In this document: piece by piece, positions 1 through 7,438 of the stretch
Layout: each line of letters opens with the position of its first letter
Numbering within the stretch: position 1 is the first letter of the stretch
From: CAYJXJ01 sp964374095
Lineage (GTDB): Bacteria > Elusimicrobiota > Elusimicrobia > UBA1565 > UBA9628
Assembly: GCA_964374095.1 (NCBI GenBank)
Contig: CAYJXJ010000112.1
Coordinates: forward strand, 1-14,819
DNA length: 14,819 nucleotides
Reading direction: 5' to 3'
Position numbers and translations under genes: made by a program
The notes under the pieces: model-generated
The model's database searches: none
What the model was told of the DNA's origin: nothing
Seen by the model: only the letters and a program-made list of their open reading frames with translations

Positions 1-1357
1 GCTTGGTCTGACGGAATTCCTCGAGGCCCTCCTCGCCGAGCTCGCGGGAGCCGCCGGTAGCCTTGTAGCCCCCGAAGGGGCCGGCGTCGTTGTCGGTCAA
101 GGGATCGTTGATCCAGATGGTCCCGGCCTGGACCTCCTCGAAAAAAGTCTTCACCTTGCGCGAGTCGTGCGTGTAGAGATTGGCGCCCAACCCATAGATC
201 GAGTCGTTAGCCAGCCGGATGGCCTCCTCGAACTTGCCGTAGGGCATGACCGGGCAGACCGGGCCGAAGGTCTCGTCGCGCATCACCGCCATGGAGTGAT
301 CCACATTGGCCAGCACCGTCGGCTGGAAGAAAAATCCCTTCTTCAGAGCCGGTGGGCGGCGGCCGCCGGCCACGAGCTTGGCCCCGCGCTTGAGCGCGTC
401 GGCCACGTGCTCCTCGACCTTGTGCCGGTAGGACGCCCCGATCATGGGCCCCACGTCCGTGTCGGGCTGCATTCCGTCCCCGACGCGCAAATCCTCGGTG
501 AAGGCCTTGAGCCTGTCGATAAACGGTTTGTAGACCGCCTTCTGGACATAGACGCGCTCAGCCGAGGTGCACACCTGGCCGCTATTAAGGAAAGAGGCCC
601 AGGCCACGGCCTTGACCGCGATGTCGAGGTCGGAATCCTCGCAGACCACGAAGGCGTCCTTGCCCCCGAGCTCCAGATGGGCCTTCTTGACCATGTCGGC
701 GCAGATGCGTCCCACGTGCTTGCCGACCTCGAGCGAACCCGTGAAAGCGACGAGCGCGACGTCGGGATGACGGACGATGGCGTCTCCCGCGGTTTCGCCC
801 ATGCCCGTAACGATCTCGACGACCCCCGTGGGCAGGCAATCGAAAATTTTCTGAAAGGCGAGCGTCGAAAGCGGAGTCTGCTCGGCGGGCTTCAGGACCA
901 CGGTGTTTCCGGCGGCCAAGGCGGGGGCGAGTTTCCATGACATGAGGAGGATGGGGTAATTCCAGGGCACGATGGCGCCCACGACCCCGTAGGGCTCCTT
1001 GACCACCAGGTTCAATTGGTTGGTTTCGGTCGAGGGAATGACCCGGCCCCGGAAATTGCGGGCGATCTCGGCATAATAGTCGAAGCAGGAGGCCGCCCAG
1101 CCCATCTCGTCGATGTTCTCCCTCAGGGGCTTGCCGCCCTCCTGCGTCAGGGTCTTGGCCAGGTCTTTATTCTGGGCCTTGATGCGGTGGGAGATCTCGT
1201 GCAGGAGTTCGGCCTTCTCATGGGCCGGGACCTTGCGCCAGCTCTCGAAGGCCTTCTTGGCGCGGCCGACCGCCGCTTCGACTTCCGATGGGGCCTGGTC
1301 GGGAACCTCGGCCAGGAACTTCTCGGTGGCGGGATTGAGAACCGGGATCATCTTCAT
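1..1357 (-). CDS. NAD(P)-dependent aldehyde dehydrogenase, partial (C-terminus cut by window edge)
   Basis: The enzyme oxidises an aldehyde to a carboxylate with NAD(P) in the cytoplasm. Reading from the ATG at 1357 gives 452 residues open to the left edge, so probably only the last few tens of residues are missing. The family landmarks are present: VPWNYP with the oxyanion Asn near residue 133, a cofactor-contact Lys in VLKPAEQ near 156, FTGS near 205, the general-base Glu in LELGGKD near 229, and the nucleophile in GQVCTS at Cys263. The segment around AERVYVQ recalls the betaine-aldehyde and lactaldehyde dehydrogenase branch, but the substrate cannot be assigned. The start is supported by AGGAGG at 1363-1368, five bases upstream. 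It follows the DUF58-transglutaminase gene by 26 bases and is probably co-transcribed with it. Using an aldehyde made by the plus-strand acyl-CoA cassette is a possibility only. The family call is firm. Confidence 0.93.
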   Translation of the reverse strand, partial: MKMIPVLNPATEKFLAEVPDQAPSEVEAAVGRAKKAFESWRKVPAHEKAELLHEISHRIKAQNKDLAKTLTQEGGKPLRENIDEMGWAASCFDYYAEIARNFRGRVIPSTETNQLNLVVKEPYGVVGAIVPWNYPILLMSWKLAPALAAGNTVVLKPAEQTPLSTLAFQKIFDCLPTGVVEIVTGMGETAGDAIVRHPDVALVAFTGSLEVGKHVGRICADMVKKAHLELGGKDAFVVCEDSDLDIAVKAVAWASFLNSGQVCTSAERVYVQKAVYKPFIDRLKAFTEDLRVGDGMQPDTDVGPMIGASYRHKVEEHVADALKRGAKLVAGGRRPPALKKGFFFQPTVLANVDHSMAVMRDETFGPVCPVMPYGKFEEAIRLANDSIYGLGANLYTHDSRKVKTFFEEVQAGTIWINDPLTDNDAGPFGGYKATGGSRELGEEGLEEFRQTK

Positions 1358-1383
1358 CGAAGCCTCCTAACAAGCCGCCTATT

Positions 1384-4332
1384 CTATCTCTTTGCCGAGA
1401 CGCCCGTCCCCTGCCTGAGGCGGACGGCCAGATCTTCCAGAAAGGACTGGGCCGCGCGCCGGTCCTCAGGAGACAGCCCGCAACCGCTATAGCGGTCGCG
1501 GTAGTGAATCTCGGCCAATTCATCGAGGGTGGCCAAATCCGCGCGGCGAACGAGCACCTCGCGGACAAATTCTCGCGGGGTTTGGTCCGGACGGCGCGAG
1601 AACCCGCGGCCGGCCAGCAGGTCCTCGACGCGCTCGAATAGGTTTCGCTGCCGTCGCCGACGTAGTCGGCGACATAACAACAGAAAGGCACACGCGGCCG
1701 CGGCCGCGGACAACGGATAGAAGACCGCCTGAGCCAGGCGCTTGAGCCTTGCCGCCAGGGCCTCGCGGGAAAGCGCCCGGCTCAGGCGGAAGAAGGTATT
1801 CCGCTGTACGAAGTGATCGTAGCCGATCACATGCCGGTACCAGTTCACCTGCAGGGCGTTCCAATAGCGCTCCAAGCGCTTGGTCAGGGCGTCGGCGGCT
1901 TGCCCCCACGCCGCGGGAGGCGTGGGCTCGAGGGTGATCCAGCGGCCGTCCGCGTAGGCCTCCGCCCAGGCATGGGCCTGGCCTTGGCGGACATCGTAGA
2001 AGCGGCCGAACTCGTTCCACTCATCCGCGAAGAACCCCGTCACCAGGCGCGCGGGGACGCCCGCGCGGCGAAGAAGCACGACCGCGGCGGTCGCGAAATA
2101 CTCGCAGTTGCCGCGGCGGCCGACGAATAGAAACTGCTCCAGGGTGTTGCGCCCGGTATCGGAGTAGGTGGAGTATCGGTAGGACCGCCGCAAGTGCCGC
2201 TCGACGGCCCGCGCCTTGGCCTCGGCCCCGGCCGCGTCCCGGGTCAGGCGCTCGGCAAGCTCCCCAACGCGCGGGTCCAGGCTCGCGGGCAACTGCAGGA
2301 ACTTCTCCCGGACCAGCCGGTCGTAGCCCGTCACCCTGCCGCCGAAGCCGAGCCCCTCCTCGCGCGAAAACAGCCGGTAGCGCGTCCCTCCGGTGTAGGG
2401 AGCGGCGAAATAGACCGAGTCCGTATGATCGAAATAGGCCGCCTCGGCCGGACCCTCCACGGCCCAGAGCCCCCCGACGGTGAACAAAACCGAGAGGGTC
2501 ACCGGGTAGAGGTTGAACTCCAGGCCGACCGGCCGCTCGGGAGGCTCGGCGGGAAAAAAGAGCTGCTCCCCCCGCCGCCGGGACCAGGCGCGCCCGCCGG
2601 TCGTTGGATAGGTCTTGCCGTCGACCCGGACGGCGAAGTCCGCGCGCGACTTGCTCCAGACGCGGCCATCGAAGGTGTCGAAGGCCGCCCCGCGGATGTG
2701 CAGGGGCGGCGGCTTGGCGCCCGGGGCAAGGCTCCCCAACGGGCGCACGCGCATGAAGCGCGCGGTGGAGCGCTTCAATTCGCCGTAGAATCCCAGGCTG
2801 ACCCGCTCCGTGAAGCCGACGACGGAGGAAGTCTTGGGCTGGAGCTTGTCGAGCCCCATCGCGATGAAGGGGTTCAAGCGGTGGAGGCGCTCGACGCGCG
2901 GGGTCATGGCGAAGGCCGCGGCCGTGAGCCCCAAGGACGCCAGCGTCAACACCGCGTAAACCGGGGCCCAGCGCCGCGCCGACGCGGGCCCCAGGCCCAT
3001 AGCCAACGCCAGCCAGGCCGCGGCGAAGACGCCGTAGCCCAGGAAGGCCAGGAAGTACCAGGGGCTGATCGTGAGCCCCGACACCAGGAAAAAACCCAGG
3101 AACAGGATGATGAAGACCTGGGGCAGCTCCGAGGTCTTGATCTCGCACACCGCTCGATTGGCCAGGAGATACAGGATGAGATGGGTGTTGGCGATGACCA
3201 CCCCCGCCGCGCGCCAGTCCACGCCCAGCACGAATGCCAGAAGCGCCGCGGAGAGCGCCTCGGAGACCCAGCGTGGAAGGCGCGGCCACCCGCGCTCATG
3301 CAGGATCCAGCCGAGCGGGACGATGGGCAGCAGGCGCGTGAGCAGGGCGGGCTTTATCTCCTCGATGAGATAGAGCGAGACCATCACCAGCCCGATGCCG
3401 ACGAAAGTCAAGCGCCGCAAGGCCGGGGTGTCGGTGATGGGCGGCCGCCCGGCCCCCGGCCCTTGGGAAGGCCGCGGCCGGCCGCCTTCGCCCAGGCGCG
3501 CCAACAGGCGCATGGCTCGATCCAGGTGCAGGATGCCCTTGCCGTAATCGAGGGACTCCTCCCAGGTCACCAGGCGGACCTCGGCTCCCGTGTCGATGTG
3601 GAACTTGAAGGCGGAGGCGGCCTCGCTCACCAAGCGCTCGGCCGCCGGCCCCTCGCCCAGCGCCGCGAGCCGCACCGTGACCTTGGCCTCCCCGGGAGCG
3701 CAGGTCTCCACCACCAGGGGCCTGCCGAGGCGCGCGGAGAGCTTCCAGTTGATGCGCCGCGAATCGTCGGAGGGATCGTAGTCGCGGATGCCGTAGACCT
3801 CCTCGCCCGAGCCCTTGCGCCGCAGGGGAGTCCCGCTGAAGCTCGCCTGGGCCAGAGTCTCGGCCGCGGAGCGCATTTCCCGCAGGCGCGGGAGCGCCAG
3901 ACCCACCAGGCCGCCGAGCGGCCGCCGGTGGATGATAAGACCGAAGGGATAGGAACTCTCAAGAAAGACCCCCGAAAGCTCGTTGAGACCCCGGTGCTCG
4001 AGCCGGCAGCGCGCCTCAACCCGGGCTTCGGCGCCGGCGTCCACGCACTCCACCCACTCGCCGGCCGCGCTCAGGGCCAGGACCGGCCAGGCACCTGAGT
4101 TGCGCAGGACGAGCGCCACCCGGCAGAGCTCCCCGGCAAACACTTGGTCGGGAAAGACGGCCGTCGCCGAAACCCTCTTCAGATTCAGCCGTCCCGCGAC
4201 CGCCGAAAGGATCAGGGTCGAGAGCGAGGCTCCATAAAGCACATAAAGGAGATTGTTGCCGGTCGAGAAAGCGGCCATCATGGTGAGGACCAGCAACAGG
4301 ACCGCGCCCCAGCCCAGGCGGGTGAGCCTCAT
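1384..4332 (-). CDS. DUF58 - TgpA-like transglutaminase fusion membrane protein
   Basis: A 982-residue protein joins two families usually encoded by neighbouring genes. Residues 1-285 look like a DUF58 protein: two N-terminal membrane segments (about 7-47), then the DUF58 signature near 180-210, with YGIRDYDPSDD followed by INWKLSAR. After a Gly/Pro-rich linker (about 281-300) comes a TgpA-like protein. It has several membrane helices (about 305-475, DUF3488-like), an extracytoplasmic region, a transglutaminase core (about 690-805) with Cys743 in RRGNCEYF and His787 in QAHAWAEAY, one more membrane helix near 870-887, and a DUF4129-like tail. The usual third catalytic Asp is a Glu here (LEPTP, Glu802). 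DUF58 and TgpA proteins normally work with a MoxR ATPase; a MoxR gene lies at 11115-12071 on this strand. The start is supported by GGAAGAG at 4337-4343. The role is probably cell-envelope maintenance; the substrate is unknown. Confidence 0.88.
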   Translation of the reverse strand: MRLTRLGWGAVLLLVLTMMAAFSTGNNLLYVLYGASLSTLILSAVAGRLNLKRVSATAVFPDQVFAGELCRVALVLRNSGAWPVLALSAAGEWVECVDAGAEARVEARCRLEHRGLNELSGVFLESSYPFGLIIHRRPLGGLVGLALPRLREMRSAAETLAQASFSGTPLRRKGSGEEVYGIRDYDPSDDSRRINWKLSARLGRPLVVETCAPGEAKVTVRLAALGEGPAAERLVSEAASAFKFHIDTGAEVRLVTWEESLDYGKGILHLDRAMRLLARLGEGGRPRPSQGPGAGRPPITDTPALRRLTFVGIGLVMVSLYLIEEIKPALLTRLLPIVPLGWILHERGWPRLPRWVSEALSAALLAFVLGVDWRAAGVVIANTHLILYLLANRAVCEIKTSELPQVFIILFLGFFLVSGLTISPWYFLAFLGYGVFAAAWLALAMGLGPASARRWAPVYAVLTLASLGLTAAAFAMTPRVERLHRLNPFIAMGLDKLQPKTSSVVGFTERVSLGFYGELKRSTARFMRVRPLGSLAPGAKPPPLHIRGAAFDTFDGRVWSKSRADFAVRVDGKTYPTTGGRAWSRRRGEQLFFPAEPPERPVGLEFNLYPVTLSVLFTVGGLWAVEGPAEAAYFDHTDSVYFAAPYTGGTRYRLFSREEGLGFGGRVTGYDRLVREKFLQLPASLDPRVGELAERLTRDAAGAEAKARAVERHLRRSYRYSTYSDTGRNTLEQFLFVGRRGNCEYFATAAVVLLRRAGVPARLVTGFFADEWNEFGRFYDVRQGQAHAWAEAYADGRWITLEPTPPAAWGQAADALTKRLERYWNALQVNWYRHVIGYDHFVQRNTFFRLSRALSREALAARLKRLAQAVFYPLSAAAAACAFLLLCRRLRRRRQRNLFERVEDLLAGRGFSRRPDQTPREFVREVLVRRADLATLDELAEIHYRDRYSGCGLSPEDRRAAQSFLEDLAVRLRQGTGVSAKR

Positions 4333-4366
4333 GGTTCTCTTCCTGTATCCTTCGGTATCGAACCAT
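4331..4366 (-). promoter_or_regulatory. Hairpin over the start codon of the DUF58 fusion
   Basis: Perfect 7-base arms, ATGGTTC and GAACCAT on the + strand at 4331-4337 and 4360-4366, flank a 22-base loop. In minus-strand mRNA this stem would pair the A and U of the start codon and place the Shine-Dalgarno-like GGAAGAG at the loop/stem edge. That could restrain translation initiation. The pairing is seen directly; function is inferred. Confidence 0.35.
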
Positions 4367-4369
4367 TTC

Positions 4370-4395
4370 CCCTGGCGATAATAGGAACGCCAGGG
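4370..4395 (-). promoter_or_regulatory. Inverted repeat around a -10-like TATTAT (possible operator)
   Basis: Eight-base arms CCCTGGCG (4370-4377) and CGCCAGGG (4388-4395) enclose a ten-base centre. On the minus strand the centre contains TATTAT at 4383-4378, a good -10 match. A transcript from it would start near 4371, about 39 bases before the DUF58 start codon. A repressor site across the promoter is one reading; an RNA stem-loop is the other. No convincing -35 element is visible at 16-18 bases. Confidence 0.35.
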
Positions 4396-4396
4396 A

Positions 4397-4428
4397 CCTT
4401 GCGATCAGATGTTCTCCTTATCGCAAGG
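4397..4428. repeat. Inverted repeat, 9-bp arms with 14-base loop
   Basis: Perfect arms CCTTGCGAT (4397-4405) and ATCGCAAGG (4420-4428). Allowing a G-U pair in the minus-strand RNA, the stem can extend by two pairs. It lies two bases from the repeat at 4370-4395. There is no T-tract, so a terminator is unlikely. It could be a second protein-binding site or part of a structured leader. Confidence 0.4.
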
Positions 4429-4545
4429 CCTTCGGTCATACGATCAGCTTAGCCCCGCCGGGACCGGATGTCAAGACGACTCTCCCTCCGTTCCCGCGGT
4501 TTTGAGGGCATCGAGGGAGGACGGGTGGATAACTGTTGCGGCCTC

Positions 4546-4581
4546 AGCGCTTTCACCTCCACCGGTGGAGGTGAAAGCGCT
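4546..4581. repeat. 36-bp perfect palindrome
   Basis: The left half, AGCGCTTTCACCTCCACC (4546-4563), is followed directly by its exact reverse complement (4564-4581) with no spacer. It lies between the divergent DUF58 fusion and acyl-CoA dehydrogenase genes, 157 bases before the latter. Its central 16 bases differ at one position from the centre of the palindrome at 12169-12192. No T-tract follows on either side, so it does not look like a simple terminator. It may be an operator or a member of a dispersed palindromic repeat family. Confidence 0.75.
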
Positions 4582-4726
4582 ATCGCCCGTCGAGAAGAGG
4601 GGCCCCGGTCCCGACTGGGGCGGAGTCTCCTGAGGCCTCTGGAGAGAGTGGCCGAGATCGAGAACGCTCCAACGTTCGAGGTTTCCGGCAGCTCTGTCAC
4701 CTCTTTATTGGACGGCCCCGAATTCG

Positions 4727-4732
4727 TATCAT
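4727..4732 (+). promoter_or_regulatory. Probable -10 element of the acyl-CoA dehydrogenase gene (leaderless start)
   Basis: TATCAT lies six bases before the ATG at 4739, the distance expected if transcription starts at or next to the start codon. No Shine-Dalgarno sequence is present. The same arrangement recurs at 8742-8747. The -35 region is weak. Confidence 0.4.
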
Positions 4733-4738
4733 GCGCCG

Positions 4739-5908
4739 ATGCCCACCGAGCTCCAGGAGGCCCACAGGCTCGTCCGCGAGACCGCGCGCGACTTCGCCTC
4801 GCGCCGGCTCAAGGCCATGGCCCAGGAGATCGAGGATTCCGAGCGCCTGCCCCCGGGCCTCTGGCCCGAGCTCGGACGCCTGGGACTGCTCGGGCTGGCC
4901 ATCCCCGAGGACTACGGCGGCTCGCAGGCCGGTTTTCTCGCCTCGACGATCGCCATGGAGGAGCTTGCCAAGGCCTCGGCCGCGGCGACCCTCTCCGTCG
5001 GGGCCCATTCTTTTCTATGCGCGCACAACCTCTACGCCCACGCCGACGAGAGCCAGCGCCGCAAGTACCTTCCGAAGCTTTGCTCGGGAGAGTGGGTGGG
5101 GGCTTTCGGCTTGACCGAACCCGAGGCGGGCTCGGACGCCGCCTCGCTCAAGACCTCCGCCCGACTCGCGGGCGACCGCTATATCTTGAACGGCTCCAAG
5201 ATCTTCATCACCAACGGCTCCATCGCCGACGTGGTCTTGGTCTTCGCGCGCACGGAGCGCCGCCGCGGCCGCGGCAACTTGAGCGCCTTCATCGTAGAGA
5301 AAAGCTTCAAGGGTTTTTCCGCCGGGCGGGACATGCCCAAGCTCGGCACCTGCGGCTCGCCCCTCTCCGAGCTCCATTTCAAGGACTGCGAGGTCCCGGC
5401 CGATAACCTCCTGGGAGAGGAGGGCAAAGGCCTCTCCTACATGCTTGAAGGCCTCGACATGGAGCGCTGCGTCTTCTCGGGCATGCCCGTGGGCATCGCC
5501 CAGGCGGCGCTCGACTATTGCCTGGATTACGCGACCAAGCGCCGCCAGTTCGGCCAGCCCGTGTCAAGCTTTCAACTGGTGCAGGAGATGCTGGCCCAGA
5601 GCGCGACCGAGATCGAGGCCGCGCGCCTGCTCACCTACCAGGCGGCCGAGAGGCTCGACTCGGGCCAAGAAGTCTCGAAGTTCGCTTCCTTCGCCAAGCT
5701 CTTCGGCGCGCAGATGGTGATGCGGGCGACCCAAGCCGCGGTCCAGATCATGGGCGGCATTGGATTTACCCGCGAGTGCCCGGTCGAGCGCTTCTACCGC
5801 GACGCGGCCCTCATCGGAATCGGGGGCGGGACCTCCCAGATCCAGCAGCTCATCATCGCCCGGGAACTCTTGAAGGAACATGCCCGGTCCAAAGCCTCCC
5901 GTGCCTGA
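4739..5908 (+). CDS. Acyl-CoA dehydrogenase, isovaleryl-CoA dehydrogenase-like
   Basis: This flavoenzyme (389 residues, normal length) introduces an alpha,beta double bond into an acyl-CoA and passes electrons to ETF. The flavin/substrate signature GAFGLTEPEAGSDA is at 121-134. KRRQFGQPVSSFQ is near 267-279 and QIMGGIGFTREC near 336-346. The usual C-terminal catalytic Glu of medium/short-chain enzymes is absent: the segment reads IGGGTSQIQ (361-369). Instead a Glu is present at 242 in GLDMER, the place where isovaleryl-CoA dehydrogenases carry their base. This favours a branched acyl substrate, although the exact one is not determined. It is the first gene of the plus-strand cassette and its end overlaps the next gene by 29 bases. 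The start at 4739 lacks a Shine-Dalgarno site but has a -10-like TATCAT six bases upstream. Confidence 0.93.
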   Translation: MPTELQEAHRLVRETARDFASRRLKAMAQEIEDSERLPPGLWPELGRLGLLGLAIPEDYGGSQAGFLASTIAMEELAKASAAATLSVGAHSFLCAHNLYAHADESQRRKYLPKLCSGEWVGAFGLTEPEAGSDAASLKTSARLAGDRYILNGSKIFITNGSIADVVLVFARTERRRGRGNLSAFIVEKSFKGFSAGRDMPKLGTCGSPLSELHFKDCEVPADNLLGEEGKGLSYMLEGLDMERCVFSGMPVGIAQAALDYCLDYATKRRQFGQPVSSFQLVQEMLAQSATEIEAARLLTYQAAERLDSGQEVSKFASFAKLFGAQMVMRATQAAVQIMGGIGFTRECPVERFYRDAALIGIGGGTSQIQQLIIARELLKEHARSKASRA

Positions 5909-6341
5909 GCCGCTGGTCCACGAAAGCCGGATCGCGGTCCCCTACGCCTGGTCCGCCGGCGAGGTCCTGAGCCGCTTCTTGAAAGCCCTGCGCGACGAGC
6001 GCCGCATACTCGCGACCCGCTGCCCCTCCTGCCGCACGGTCTATGTCCCCCCCCGCAAAACCTGCGGGGCCTGCTTCAAAGCCTGCGGCGAGTGGCTCGA
6101 GGTCGGCCCGCGCGGCCGGCTCGAGAGCTTCACCCAGGCCCGCTACGACAGCCCCGCCCACCCGCGTCCCCGGCCGATCTACGGCCTCATCCGGCTCGAC
6201 GGGGCCGACACCGGCCTCTTTCACATCCTCGACGCGACGACTCTTGAAGCCTTGCGGCCCGGGATGACGGTGGAAGCTGTCTTTGCGCAGGACCGGAAGG
6301 GCTCCATACTCGATATCCTCTATTTCCGGCCGGTTCCCTAA
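5880..6341 (+). CDS. DUF35 Zn-ribbon/OB-fold protein A (thiolase partner)
   Basis: A 153-residue protein with an N-terminal helical part, a rubredoxin-like zinc ribbon (Cys48, Cys51, Cys62, Cys65; spacing C-x2-C-x10-C-x2-C) and a C-terminal OB-fold containing YGLIRLDGADTG. This is the standard DUF35 layout. Known DUF35 proteins or domains bind thiolase-fold enzymes: the archaeal acetoacetyl-CoA thiolase/HMG-CoA synthase complex, BbsA of benzoylsuccinyl-CoA thiolase, and ChsH2 with Ltp2. The ATG lies inside the dehydrogenase gene just after AAGGA, and the stop codon overlaps the start of thiolase-fold protein A by one base (TAATG). By position it is the likely partner of that protein. A second, diverged DUF35 gene lies at 8754-9269. 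Confidence 0.9.
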   Translation: MPGPKPPVPEPLVHESRIAVPYAWSAGEVLSRFLKALRDERRILATRCPSCRTVYVPPRKTCGACFKACGEWLEVGPRGRLESFTQARYDSPAHPRPRPIYGLIRLDGADTGLFHILDATTLEALRPGMTVEAVFAQDRKGSILDILYFRPVP

Positions 6342-7438
6342 TGGACCGCGCCGCCATCATCGGAGTCGGACAGACGGCCTTCGCAGCCGAGAAGCGCGGC
6401 CAGACGCACGCCGACATGATCCATGAGGCCGTGACCGCCGCGCTTGCCGACGCTCGGTTGCGGATCGCCGACATCGAAAACATCGTCACGACATCCAACG
6501 ACTTCTGGGACGGCCGCACCATCTCGAGCATGGCCGTGGGAGACGCCGCCGGCGCGGCCTACGGCGAGGGCAAGAACACCTCCACCGTGGAAGGCGACGG
6601 CACGGCCGGCGCCCTTTACGGCCTGAGCCGCACGCTCTCGGGGAACTACGAGACCACCTTGGTGGTCGCCCATTCCAAGGGCTCCGAGGGCGACCCGCGT
6701 CTCATCACCAACGCCTTCTTTGATCCCCTCACCGAACGGGCACTGGGGTTGGATTCGATCTCGGCCGCGGGGCTTCAGGCGCGCGCTTACCTGGCCCGTT
6801 CGGAACAGTCTCTCGAAGATTGCGCCGCCGTTGTAGTCAAGAATAGGGCTCACGGCGTCAAAAACCCCAAAGCCCAACTGCGCCAGGTCGTTACCGCAGG
6901 GGAGGTCCAATCCTCGCGCGAGATCGCCCCTCCCCTGCGGTGGCATGACATTGCCCCCGTCTCCGACGGCGCCGCCGCGATCATACTCGCGACCGAAGGC
7001 TTCGCGCGCAAGCGTTCGCCCAAACCGGTCTGGGTGGAGGGAGTCGGCGTCGCCGCGGAGGCTCCCCTAGGACAGAGAAACCTCTGGGAAGCTCCCGCCC
7101 TTCGGAAGGCGGCACAAACCGCCTACAAGATGGCCGGCATCACGGAACCCGGACGACAAATCGACGCGGCCGAGGTTTCGGAACAATTCTCGTTTCAGGA
7201 ACGACTGTGGCTCGGAGAGCTGGGCGATATCCCGCCGGAGAGGACCAACCTCTCCGGCGGGTGCTTATGCGCCCACGCCGTCATCGCCGCGGGACTGGTC
7301 CGGATCATCGAGGCCGCGCTGCAGCTGCGCGGCGACGCCGCCAACCAGGCCGCGAGCGTCCGGCGCGCGCTCGCGCACGGTCAATACGGGCTCTGCGGCG
7401 CCTGGCACGGCGTTTGGGTCCTGGGACGAAATGGCTAA
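6341..7438 (+). CDS. Thiolase-fold protein A, catalytic Cys replaced (aldolase-like or structural subunit)
   Basis: A 365-residue thiolase-superfamily protein of the SCP-x/Ltp2-like type. The normal nucleophile region reads VEGDGTAGA (83-91), with Asp86 where the Cys is expected. The second motif reads NLSGGCLCAHAV (303-314), keeping a His but losing the GHP form. The C-terminal motif is GQYGLCGAWHG (347-357). Without the nucleophile, ordinary Claisen thiolysis is not expected. Ltp2-type relatives act as retro-aldolases with a DUF35 partner, and a DUF35 gene directly precedes this one. It overlaps thiolase-fold gene B by eight bases, so the two chains may form a heteromer. In the region where B has ELYTPYSF, this protein reads VSEQFSF, so it may be the less active chain. 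The superfamily call is firm; the reaction is inferred. Confidence 0.85.
   Translation: MDRAAIIGVGQTAFAAEKRGQTHADMIHEAVTAALADARLRIADIENIVTTSNDFWDGRTISSMAVGDAAGAAYGEGKNTSTVEGDGTAGALYGLSRTLSGNYETTLVVAHSKGSEGDPRLITNAFFDPLTERALGLDSISAAGLQARAYLARSEQSLEDCAAVVVKNRAHGVKNPKAQLRQVVTAGEVQSSREIAPPLRWHDIAPVSDGAAAIILATEGFARKRSPKPVWVEGVGVAAEAPLGQRNLWEAPALRKAAQTAYKMAGITEPGRQIDAAEVSEQFSFQERLWLGELGDIPPERTNLSGGCLCAHAVIAAGLVRIIEAALQLRGDAANQAASVRRALAHGQYGLCGAWHGVWVLGRNG

Larger units (their letters stand above)
4429..4738. other. Intergenic region upstream of the acyl-CoA cassette
   Basis: Apart from the 36-bp palindrome and the -10 element listed separately, only a weak repeat is visible: CTCCCTC and GAGGGAG around 4480-4520. 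No gene is seen. The plus-strand frame crossing this stretch is a shadow that runs on into the dehydrogenase gene in the wrong frame. Confidence 0.5.

Noticed and set aside
2021..3289. 422-residue minus-strand open frame inside the fusion gene
   Set aside because: It is a frame-shifted shadow of the same strand, dominated by Arg, Gly, Ala and Pro, with no domain features.
2194..4098. 634-residue plus-strand open frame antisense to the DUF58-transglutaminase gene
   Set aside because: The composition is that of a GC-rich shadow frame, while the opposite strand has clear DUF58 and transglutaminase motifs.
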